A stretch of 6,129 nt of DNA from Candidatus Bathyarchaeota archaeon (GTDB lineage: Archaea; Thermoproteota; Bathyarchaeia; 40CM-2-53-6), in contig VBBV01000169.1 of the NCBI GenBank assembly GCA_005883695.1, forward strand, positions 1-6,129. The letters run 5' to 3'. Below are positions 1-5,121 of this stretch, piece after piece; position 1 is the first letter of the stretch, and the number at the start of each line of letters is the position of its first letter. A model generated the notes under the pieces. That model was given only the letters and a program-made list of their open reading frames with translations. It did no database searches and was not told the DNA's origin. The position numbers and the translations under genes are program-made.

Positions 1-372
1 CGATCATCCGGTTCCTTCGCAACAGTGGTTTCGCATACTCCGATTGGCACAGAGCTTCGTATGCCCTCAGGTAAGACGATTCATGTGAACGATAATTGCA
101 GAGCGATGATAGGTGTCGTGGCCGGTGCGGGGCGAACTGAAAAGCCCTTCATGAAGGCAGGGCCCCGCTGGTTCCTCCAACGAGCAAGAGGGCGAAAGTG
201 GCCCGTTGTTAAAGGCCAGGCCATGATCGCGGCGTCTCATCCTCACGGTGGAGGAAGACACAAACACGCCGGCAAGCCTACAACAGTGGGACGATGGACC
301 TCGCCAGGTCGGAAGGTTGGAAACATCGCCGCGCGCCAGACCGGAAGAGCAAAGAGAAGAAGCGCACGATAG
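1..372 (+). CDS. rpl2: 50S ribosomal protein L2 (uL2), 3' part only
   Basis: Frame 1 is open from the window edge to the TAG at 370-372 and gives the last 123 residues of uL2. The protein is a core component of the large ribosomal subunit, needed for subunit association and located near the peptidyl-transferase centre. Seen in sequence: MPSGK, then CRAMIGVVAGAGR with EKPFMKAG, RGRKWPVVKG, and the family hallmark HPHGGGRHKHAGKPTT (about residues 80-95 of the fragment), followed by PGRKVGNIAARQTGR. The HPHGGG loop contains the strongly conserved histidine of this family. The C-terminus is a basic tail, as in archaeal homologues. The N-terminal OB-fold half lies outside the window. A GTG at 25-27 is an internal valine codon, not a start. 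It is followed 58 bases later by rps19, the standard archaeal operon order. Confidence 0.96.
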   Translation, partial: RSSGSFATVVSHTPIGTELRMPSGKTIHVNDNCRAMIGVVAGAGRTEKPFMKAGPRWFLQRARGRKWPVVKGQAMIAASHPHGGGRHKHAGKPTTVGRWTSPGRKVGNIAARQTGRAKRRSAR

Positions 373-418
373 ACATTGACCAGCCCAATGTTAATTACAA
401 GAACACGACGACCGAACC

Positions 419-423
419 GGAGG
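419..423 (+). promoter_or_regulatory. Shine-Dalgarno site of rps19
   Basis: GGAGG sits 7 bases before the ATG at 431. This good match at standard spacing fixes the rps19 start and shows that the organism uses Shine-Dalgarno initiation inside operons. Confidence 0.85.
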
Positions 424-430
424 ATTTCAA

Positions 431-841
431 ATGCCTAGACAGTTCACCTACCGCGGCCACAATATGGAAGAGGTAAAGCAGATGTCAATGGACGAGTTCA
501 TCAAGCTACTTCCATCTCGCCAGCGAAGATCTCTGCTCAAAGGCTTGACTAACGACCAGCGGACCTTGCTCGAGCACATTCGCCAATCGCGAAGAGAAAA
601 CGGGAATGGTGGAGGAAAGGCAGAGCCCGTCAAGACTCACGCCAGGGATATGATCATAATACCTGAAATGCTGGGATTGACGTTGCATTTGCACTCCGGT
701 AAGGAATTTGTCGCCATCGAGATCAAACCAGAGATGATCGGACACTTTCTTGGAGAGTTCGCAATCACCAACCAGAAGGTTGTCCACGGAACACCGGGCA
801 TCGGCGCGTCCCGTTCAAGTATGTACGTGCCTCTGAAGTAA
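431..841 (+). CDS. rps19: 30S ribosomal protein S19 (uS19)
   Basis: This 136-residue protein is uS19 of the small-subunit head, which contacts S13 and 16S rRNA near the A site. The length fits archaeal members, which carry a longer N-terminal part than bacterial S19. Seen: FTYRG near residues 5-9, MSMDEFIKLLPSRQRRSL (about 19-36), a Gly/Lys-rich linker around residues 60-68, then the conserved core: KTHARDMIIIPEMLGLTLHLHSG (about 69-91), KEFVAIEIKPEMIGHFLGEF (about 92-111) and the signature HGTPGIGASRSSMYVPLK to the end. The start is chosen for the GGAGG site 7 bases upstream. It presumably shares an mRNA with rpl2. The gene normally following it in archaea, rpl22, is not present downstream. 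Confidence 0.97.
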   Translation: MPRQFTYRGHNMEEVKQMSMDEFIKLLPSRQRRSLLKGLTNDQRTLLEHIRQSRRENGNGGGKAEPVKTHARDMIIIPEMLGLTLHLHSGKEFVAIEIKPEMIGHFLGEFAITNQKVVHGTPGIGASRSSMYVPLK

Positions 842-1109
842 CACGCTCGATCACACCCCGGCCATAGGTGGGCGCGAATTTGCCCATAATCAGCCATAAC
901 TCCAGCTCTAAGCCTGCAATGTCAAGAGTCGTCATCTTTCACGCTGATCGCTAGGGGAATCCACAGGGATCGAAAAAGGCTAGATAAACCGATAACGCAC
1001 CCGTCTCACGAAAACAAGCCCATAATCCAGCTCGGACAGAAACCATGGCCCAGAAGGAACGACCTAGACTCTGATTATGGACCCGCGATCCAAGACCGGT
1101 TTAGGAGGA

Positions 1110-1172
1110 ATGAACATGGTTCAAAATCGCCTATTATCAGCCCTGATCTTGAAAATGGGAGGGGGGTGCTAG
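1110..1172 (+). CDS. possible 20-codon mini-ORF with strong Shine-Dalgarno site
   Basis: GGAGG at 1104-1108 stands 7 bases before an ATG at 1116, and the in-frame ATG at 1110 is 1 base after it. Reading from 1116 gives MVQNRLLSALILKMGGGC and a TAG at 1170-1172. The spacing equals that of rps19, so initiation is plausible, but the peptide has no recognisable family and no tyrosine codon that would suggest a tyrS leader peptide. It could be a real small protein, the remnant of a lost gene start, or chance. Only the start-site geometry supports it. Confidence 0.25.
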   Translation: MNMVQNRLLSALILKMGGGC

Positions 1173-1290
1173 ATTTCCCGGAAACCGTTCGGGATGCACC
1201 CGATGAAACCCCATTATCCGCCCTGGCATCCAAGCCCAGTCTAAACCCTGAATCATGAGACTCGCCCAGAAACCCTGCCAGACAGCAAAT

Positions 1291-1312
1291 GACCTCCCCA
1301 GACCGGGGGGTC
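1291..1312 (+). other. GC-rich hairpin in the tyrS upstream region
   Basis: GACCTCCC (1291-1298) can pair with GGGGGGTC (1305-1312) over 8 positions, one of them G-U, around a 6-nt loop. It is not followed by a T tract, so it is not a typical terminator. An alternative register pairs AGACC (1300-1304) with GGTCT (1309-1313). Role unknown. Confidence 0.45.
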
Positions 1313-1371
1313 TAAGCGACTCGACCTCACGACGCACAAGTGCCCTAGCTGGAACAATTAAGAACAAAACG

Positions 1372-1562
1372 CTCTCAGCCACTTGTTGGAGCGGGCTGCT
1401 AGACGCCTGCCTCGAGAGAGCCGGGCTGAGGGAAGACAGAGATCTTCGCGGTGAGGCTTGGGTGTTAGTGACGCGGGCGACAGACACCCTTTAACAGGGC
1501 TGGAGGCAAAACCCGCTCCAAACCCGAGCCACGGAATAGAGGCTTTTAGTACCAAACCAGCC
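1372..1562 (+). ncRNA. candidate structured RNA or structured 5' leader of tyrS
   Basis: Several strong complementary segments occur here. CTCTCAGCC (1372-1380) pairs with GGCTGAGGG (1424-1432), 9 bp with one G-U. GCGGGC (1391-1396) pairs with GCCTGC (1405-1410). TTGGAGCGGG (1386-1395) is perfectly complementary to CCCGCTCCAA (1512-1521), 10 bp. GGGTGT (1460-1465) pairs with ACACCC (1484-1489). GGCTTGGGT (1455-1463) pairs with ACCCGAGCC (1522-1530), 9 bp with one G-U. GGCTGG (1498-1503) pairs with CCAGCC (1557-1562). Several exclude one another unless the fold is pseudoknotted, so an alternating leader is conceivable. No known RNA family was recognised, and the segment ends only about 20 bases before the tyrS start. 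Boundaries are approximate. GC-rich noncoding DNA could give part of this by chance. Confidence 0.3.
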
Positions 1563-1574
1563 AAGCGGAAACCC

Positions 1575-1580
1575 GGAGGA
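1575..1580 (+). promoter_or_regulatory. Shine-Dalgarno site of tyrS
   Basis: GGAGGA lies directly before the tandem ATGATG at 1582-1587. The second ATG (1585) has the better spacing, 5 bases after GGAGG, while the first has 2. The true start may therefore be 1585, one residue shorter. The site marks the start of the frame that lies before the insertion, which argues that this short first exon is translated. A weak TATA-like TTTTAGTA lies at about 1544-1551. Confidence 0.8.
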
Positions 1581-1581
1581 C

Positions 1582-2699
1582 ATGATGAACCAGGAGCAAC
1601 GCCTCGAACTGGTCACAAAGGGAACTGTAGAGATCATCCAGCCTGCAGAACTGCAACGCGTCCTACAAGAAAAGAAGAAGCCCCGCGCATATTGGGGCTT
1701 CGAGTGCTCCGGAAAGCAGCCCCGCTAGCTCGACTGCCCGGATTGATGCATATCGGCACAGGACTCGTCTGCGGCGCGAAGATCAAAGACATGGTCCAAG
1801 CCGGATTCCACTTCATCATATTTCTCGCAGACTGGCACAGCATGATCAACAACAAGTATGCTGGCGACATGGAAAAGATCGAGACAGCAGGCGAATACTT
1901 CAAACACTGCTTCACCGCACTCGGACTAACCGAGGACAAAGTCGAATACATCTGGGCCTCAGAACTCGCCAACAAACCCAACTACTGGGAACGAGTCATC
2001 AGAATCGCCAAAACCACAACAGCACAACGAGTAATGCGAGCCCTACCGATCATGGGCCGAGATGTGAAAACTCTAGACGTCGAAGCCGCCAGCCTATTCT
2101 ATCCATGCATGCAGGCCGCCGACATATTCGAGATGAACATAGACTTAGCCTGCGCCGGAATAGACCAGAGAAAAGCCCACGTACTGGCCCGCGAAGCCGG
2201 CGAAAAGTTGCGATGGGAAAAACCGGTCGCCCTCCACACTCCAATGCTAATGGGCCTAGCCGGTATCCAAGGACCCGACAAGGGAAGCTACGATGAGGAT
2301 CCTAAACTGAGCAGTGTGATTGCGGCGAAGATGTCCAAGAGCAAACCCGAAAACACGATATTAATACATGACTCCCCTGAACTTATCGAAGAAAAACTGC
2401 GCAAGGCTTACTGCCCACCCAAGATAGTCGAGGGAAACCCGGTAATCGAATACTATCGCCTCCTCGCCTTCCCGACAAACAAGACCGTCACACTGGATAG
2501 AGACCAGAAGTTCGGAGGAGACCTGAAATTCTCTACATACAAAGAGCTTGAAGAGGCATACAAGACCGGAGAGATCCACCCGCAAGATCTCAAAGCAAAC
2601 ATGGCGAGAATACTAGCCGAGATCGTCAGAGGAGTGAGCGAGTACTTCGATAAGCATCCCGAACCGCTCGAGCAGATGCAGAAGCTAGAAGCAAGGTAA
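1582..2699 (+). CDS. tyrS: tyrosyl-tRNA synthetase, archaeal type, interrupted by a 29-nt putative intron
   Basis: Class I synthetase that charges tRNA-Tyr with tyrosine in the cytoplasm. It is read as join(1582-1713, 1743-2699), 362 residues, within the usual archaeal/eukaryal range. Exon 1 (44 codons) gives the N-terminal helix and YWGFECSG. Exon 2 begins LMHIGTGLV. Motifs in the joined product: Y37, the HIGH-type HIGT (47-50), ADWH, YPCMQAAD with Y164, Q168 and D171, GIDQRK with Q186, and KMSKS (240-244). The Y-x3-Q-x2-D ... Q spacing equals that of the Methanocaldococcus jannaschii tyrosine pocket (Y151, Q155, D158, Q173). The C-terminal part has AYCPPK..EGNP, FGGDL and HPQDLK, all typical of archaeal TyrRS. 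Without removal of 1714-1742 the frame stops at TAG 1726-1728 after 48 codons. The exon 2 frame is open upstream to 1458, but that translation is meaningless. If it is not spliced, the gene is a pseudogene. The intact downstream 318 codons argue against decay. Confidence 0.93.
1709..1744 (+). other. bulge-helix-bulge splice motif with 29-nt intron (1714-1742) in tyrS
   Basis: In RNA, CCGG (1709-1712) pairs with CCGG (1738-1741) as a 4-bp central helix. AAA (1713-1715) is the first 3-nt bulge. GCAG (1716-1719) pairs with CTGC (1734-1737) as a 4-bp inner helix closing a 14-nt loop. ATT (1742-1744) is the second bulge. This is the substrate geometry of the archaeal tRNA-splicing endonuclease, with each bulge 3' of its central-helix strand. 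Cutting at the same place in both bulges removes 29 nt and joins the frame: after bulge base 1 the junction reads SG-LMHIG, after base 2 SG-MMHIG. The outer helix is weak (G-C plus G-U pairs with a mismatch), so the motif is a relaxed, HBh'-like form. The 5-base repeat CCGGA at both ends also fits a short insertion. No splicing data are available. Confidence 0.78.
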
Positions 2700-2777
2700 T
2701 CGCACATGGTAGCTCCAGCGAGACGAAGATACCCCGCGCACATTCGAAACCCGCGGACAGATCTCTATACTCGAAAG

Positions 2778-3452
2778 ATGGATAGAGCGACCCGCATACT
2801 CCAAGATTTACAGGAACAGTCTGACGCAGGAGTACCAATAATAGTCGAAGGAAGAAGAGACGAAGCTGCCCTCCGAAAACTCGGAATCAAAGGAACCATC
2901 CACTGCCTCAAAGCCACGGGCGAGCCCAGGTTCAGATTCATAGAACGGCTAGACGGATCCAAGCGTGCCATCGTGCTGACCGATTTCGACAGAGAAGGAG
3001 GAGAACTTGGAACGTGGCTCTACCAGGAGTTATCCCACCGCGGAATCCGTGCCGACAATCAAGTGTGGCAGAAGATCCGCGGCCTCGCCAGATCTGGAGA
3101 TTCGATCCAGAGGATTAAGACCGTAGACCGGGCCACCAAGATGCCCATCATTCGGCCGGAACTTACTGCATTTACAATACTTCTCAGGTACGGTGCAGTC
3201 CGTCTCGGACCCTCGAGAGCGCATGCAGTGGCTAAGATCTACCGTTCTTCATCCGGACGGCCTTCGAAGGCTTGCTGTTGCCTTGAAAGTAGTTTCGAAG
3301 GATCTGCTCGAAGAAGATTGAGAGACCTCCGACGCGTCCGTGGTAGACTTTTTCGACCTCGTGGCGCACTAGATTCTCCGCCTGATCGCTCAGAGAGATC
3401 ATCATTTTGCCCATTTTCGATTGGAATACCTCGGAAGCGACTGCGAGATTGA
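2778..3452 (+). CDS. TOPRIM-domain protein (small primase-like, UPF0292/COG1658-like), C-terminus uncertain
   Basis: The first about 107 residues form a single TOPRIM fold: PIIVEGRRDEAALRKLGI with the catalytic-type glutamate E24, then IVLTDFDREG with the DxD pair D69 and D71. This matches the small archaeal stand-alone TOPRIM proteins, whose role in nucleic acid metabolism is poorly defined. Start at 2778 is preferred because MDRATRILQDLQEQ fits the usual short N-terminus. An upstream in-frame ATG at 2706, 6 bases after tyrS, would add 24 Arg/Pro-rich residues. Family members are about 115-145 residues, yet this frame runs 224. From about residue 115 onward, and especially past 3232, it is Arg/Ser-rich and lies antisense to the small minus-strand gene, so the real end is probably earlier. 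A +1 shift near 3099 would end it at TAG 3124-3126. It follows tyrS closely and may be co-transcribed. Confidence 0.75.
   Translation: MDRATRILQDLQEQSDAGVPIIVEGRRDEAALRKLGIKGTIHCLKATGEPRFRFIERLDGSKRAIVLTDFDREGGELGTWLYQELSHRGIRADNQVWQKIRGLARSGDSIQRIKTVDRATKMPIIRPELTAFTILLRYGAVRLGPSRAHAVAKIYRSSSGRPSKACCCLESSFEGSARRRLRDLRRVRGRLFRPRGALDSPPDRSERSSFCPFSIGIPRKRLRD
3232..3414 (-). CDS. small ribbon-helix-helix (CopG/Arc-type) DNA-binding protein
   Basis: A 60-residue protein (57 if it starts at the ATG at 3405). MMISLSD forms the predicted beta strand, QAENLVRHEVEKVY the first helix, and GGLSIFFEQILRNYF the second helix. A turn containing HGRVGG lies between the helices. This is the layout of RHH proteins, which dimerise and insert the paired strands into the DNA major groove. 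The tail is short and basic. The protein looks far more natural than the Arg-rich antisense translation on the plus strand, so I take this frame as the real one. AT-rich TATA-like stretches lie at about 3472-3486 on the minus strand (GGATTTAGG, TTGTATAGG), giving a short leader. GAGGT about 13 bases upstream is a poor Shine-Dalgarno site. It could be a stand-alone repressor or an antitoxin, but no toxin gene adjoins it. Confidence 0.65.
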   Translation of the reverse strand: MGKMMISLSDQAENLVRHEVEKVYHGRVGGLSIFFEQILRNYFQGNSKPSKAVRMKNGRS

Positions 3453-3531
3453 CAATTCTTGACGGAAATCCCTAAATCCTATACAAGGGAGACTATGGAT
3501 ATCTACAGCAACTTGCGGCTAACCAAGTGAA

Positions 3532-3543
3532 TAGGCGCGCCTA
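3532..3543. repeat. 12-base perfect palindrome, possible operator
   Basis: TAGGCGCGCCTA equals its own reverse complement. It lies 118 bases upstream of the RHH start codon and 6 bases before a T5 tract. Palindromes of this size are typical operator half-site pairs for dimeric regulators, so the neighbouring RHH protein is a possible ligand, but nothing more than position supports this. Confidence 0.35.
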
Positions 3544-3589
3544 ACTCAATTTTTCGGTGCGAGAACGTGTAAATTGCATATAAATAGTC

Positions 3590-3595
3590 AAAAAA
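3590..3595 (-). terminator. oligo-T tract downstream of the GT-C gene
   Basis: A6 on the plus strand reads CCCCTTTTTTGAC on the minus strand, about 130 bases after the stop of the GT-C gene. Oligo-T tracts without a required hairpin are the usual archaeal intrinsic terminators. The tract is short, so the assignment is tentative. Confidence 0.35.
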
Positions 3596-3725
3596 GGGGA
3601 ATCACGCAGGCACTCACTCACGCCAATCTCCTCCTTTCCATGAGGCAAACACAGCGAATCCTCGCCAAAACGCAGAATTCAGGCGCGAGAGAGAAGGAAA
3701 TAGTCCGCCTTGACCTATCCTTCGC

Positions 3726-5045
3726 TCAGGTCGATCGAATCGTCGGGATCGGATATCTCGAGAGAAGCACCGAACTATTATCGTCCCGAGTGTCAGGTTG
3801 TCGTCTCGCGCCCATTTCTCTTAATATGAAAACGAGAGCGGTAACGCTAACCGAAAAGTACACTAGACTAGTAACGAAGAAGCCATACGCGGTCGCCATG
3901 ACTGGAAAGGGATCCGGCGGAAGATCCCACGACCACGAAGACATAGTGTTCGCGAGCTCTAGAAGAGCGCCTACCATTAGGGTCTGACGCAGACGACCAC
4001 GCATCAGAATCGGGACGATAGCCCACACCAGATAGTGCGTGTAGATCTGACGAAGTGGTATGAGCCATACCAATAGTCCAATTGCCACCACGTCAACCGG
4101 ATTCAGCGCTCGGGCTCTAGACCATACAATACCCAACGCAACTACAAAAAGTGCTGCTGTTGCAGCCAACCACACCTGATTCTCCACACTCGTGAGCAGA
4201 GAGAGATGAAAGACAGAGGGAAATATCGCATAAAGCAAGTTCATCGTTGTAAAACTCGATGTTCCACCCCCAAATCCAGAAGATAGGTTGAAGCCCAGAA
4301 CAGATCCGAGATAACCGGGCAAGATGGCTGGAGCTACCAAGCCGAACGAAAGAATGGATCCTGTTGTAATGACAGTTGGAAGCGATTTCGAGAATCCATA
4401 CCTCCTAACCAGCCAGACAAGAACCAAGGGAGTCGCCAGAATTGGGTGAATCTTGAAGATGGTTGCGGTAGCAAGTAGTACAGAACCCACAAAGTAACGA
4501 CCTGCGATCAACGCGAGAACGGACCCGGCGAGAATAGGATATCCAAGAACGTCGCTGTTGAACCAGTAGTAAGGGGAGAGGCTTATTGACGGAAGAGTCA
4601 AAAAAAGGACTGACGGGACAAGAGCCGGGAGGCCGGAAACCCTCTTGGCGCATAAGGCGAGGAACACCAGTAGCGCGACAATGGCATCCGCGAGGAGACC
4701 TGCCATCCGAACGTTTCGAGAGATGAGATCGATCGTCTCGGGTGTGAGCATTATGCTGCCTGATGTCACCCTGATGACACTTCCTACAATTGCGAGTAGA
4801 AGGGGCGGGTAAGGAGAGGCCCAAGGGCTGGACGAGTAAGGATTCTGCCCAGCCATCAGCATCATGCTTTTCGGAATGTCAGCGCCTAAGAGGTCTCCAC
4901 CGCCATCTGTGTGAAGAATCAATGTAAGCTTTTGGAAGGTCGTTAACGCTATCACCCCGCCCAGAATCAACGGCGAATATTTGTCGACTAGACTGTCAAG
5001 CGTGGCAAAACTCCTATGCCAGAATAGTTCTAGAGACTCAAGCAT
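3726..5045 (-). CDS. polytopic GT-C glycosyltransferase, GT87 (DUF2029)-like
   Basis: A 439-residue integral membrane protein with about 10-11 hydrophobic segments. One comes first (about residues 24-45), then a long external loop with aspartates D47 and D51, then the motif QNPYSSSPWASPYPPL (about 67-82), whose NPY...YPP pattern is characteristic of GT87-type mannosyltransferase-like proteins. Further signs are WFNSDVLGYP (161-170) and FKIHP (197-201) in the membrane core, and a polar C-terminal tail of about 30 residues. Enzymes of this fold transfer a sugar from a polyprenyl-phosphate donor to a lipid or glycan on the outer face of the membrane. The acceptor here cannot be told from sequence. 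No Shine-Dalgarno site precedes the ATG, but GCTATTTAGC about 30 bases upstream fits a TATA box for a leaderless message. It is divergent from the family 2 transferase, which suggests a shared glycan or glycolipid pathway. Confidence 0.85.
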   Translation of the reverse strand: MLESLELFWHRSFATLDSLVDKYSPLILGGVIALTTFQKLTLILHTDGGGDLLGADIPKSMMLMAGQNPYSSSPWASPYPPLLLAIVGSVIRVTSGSIMLTPETIDLISRNVRMAGLLADAIVALLVFLALCAKRVSGLPALVPSVLFLTLPSISLSPYYWFNSDVLGYPILAGSVLALIAGRYFVGSVLLATATIFKIHPILATPLVLVWLVRRYGFSKSLPTVITTGSILSFGLVAPAILPGYLGSVLGFNLSSGFGGGTSSFTTMNLLYAIFPSVFHLSLLTSVENQVWLAATAALFVVALGIVWSRARALNPVDVVAIGLLVWLIPLRQIYTHYLVWAIVPILMRGRLRQTLMVGALLELANTMSSWSWDLPPDPFPVMATAYGFFVTSLVYFSVSVTALVFILREMGARRQPDTRDDNSSVLLSRYPIPTIRST

Positions 5046-5121
5046 CGTCTAGTCGAGCGCGTTCTAAGATGCTAAATAGCCTTTCAATCCAGAACCTTAA
5101 GATGAGTCTGGGACGCGCACA
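5046..5121. promoter_or_regulatory. divergent promoter region of the two glycosyltransferase genes
   Basis: 76 bases separate the two start codons. GCTAAATAGC at 5071-5080, nearly palindromic, lies about 30 bases from the minus-strand ATG and can act as its TATA box. CCTTAAGA at 5095-5102 lies about 24 bases before the plus-strand ATG at 5122. Neither start has a Shine-Dalgarno site, which suggests leaderless transcripts, unlike rps19 and tyrS. Confidence 0.5.

Larger units (their letters stand above)
842..1581. other. 740-base region without a recognisable gene
   Basis: Between rps19 and tyrS I find no protein with family features on either strand. The longest open frames here (80-115 codons) overlap one another, read as Arg/Ser/Pro/Leu-rich shadow translations and have no conserved motif. 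The region contains a recurring CC(C/T)AT(A/T)ATC-type motif (copies near 883, 1019, 1071 in reverse, 1129 and 1209), an 18-20 codon ORF behind a strong Shine-Dalgarno site, a GC-rich hairpin at 1291-1312 and several complementary segments from 1372 to 1562. I saw no match to tRNA, 5S rRNA, SRP RNA or RNase P RNA consensus. There is no clear oligo-T terminator after rps19. It may be a long tyrS leader, an unknown structured RNA, or decayed sequence. Confidence 0.6.
3453..3725. other. intergenic region between the RHH gene and the GT-C gene
   Basis: 273 bases without a convincing gene. It contains TATA-like sequences for the minus-strand RHH gene near 3472-3486, a perfect 12-base palindrome at 3532-3543, a T5 tract at 3550-3554 (possible end for plus-strand transcripts) and A6 at 3590-3595 (T6 on the minus strand, possible end for the GT-C transcript). 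CATATAAATAG at 3577-3587 could serve as a TATA box in either direction. Confidence 0.5.

Noticed and set aside
1201..1251. Box C/D sRNA (C-like GATGAA, D-like CTGA)
   Set aside because: The C box is degenerate (CGATGAA instead of RTGATGA), D' and C' boxes are not convincing, and no guide match could be tested.
1137..1494. Overlapping open frames on both strands (about 80-116 codons)
   Set aside because: Compositionally odd, no motifs, no start signals. They lie over the self-complementary noncoding region and look like chance frames.
1255..1580. RNase P RNA or SRP RNA
   Set aside because: CGACAGACACCC at 1479-1490 faintly resembles the CR-V region of RNase P RNA, but no CR-I GGAAAGTCC-like partner or CR-IV consensus is present on either strand. 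The SRP GGGAGCA-type loop is also absent.
1458..1742. In-frame open extension upstream of the second tyrS exon, giving a 413-codon frame
   Set aside because: The first 95 codons translate to Pro/Arg-rich sequence without TyrRS N-terminal features, while the other frame from 1582 carries the expected YWGFECSG and a Shine-Dalgarno start. The extension is chance openness.
3085..3118. A second BHB intron in the TOPRIM gene
   Set aside because: The TCTGGA/TCCAGA hairpin has no matching 4-bp central helix next to 3-nt bulges on either side, so the BHB geometry fails.
3546..3640. Tiny minus-strand ORF (24 codons, GTG start) after a GGAGGA sequence
   Set aside because: The Shine-Dalgarno-like sequence is good, but the peptide is very short, has no family features and runs through the oligo-T tract. 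Not enough to call a gene.
3574..3987. Plus-strand open frame of 137 codons
   Set aside because: Its second half is antisense to the convincing GT-C gene, the first half is intergenic, and there is no Shine-Dalgarno site or recognisable domain.
4405..4824. Alternative minus-strand frame of 139 codons inside the GT-C gene
   Set aside because: Cys/Arg/Ser-rich shadow of the GT-C coding frame, without any domain.
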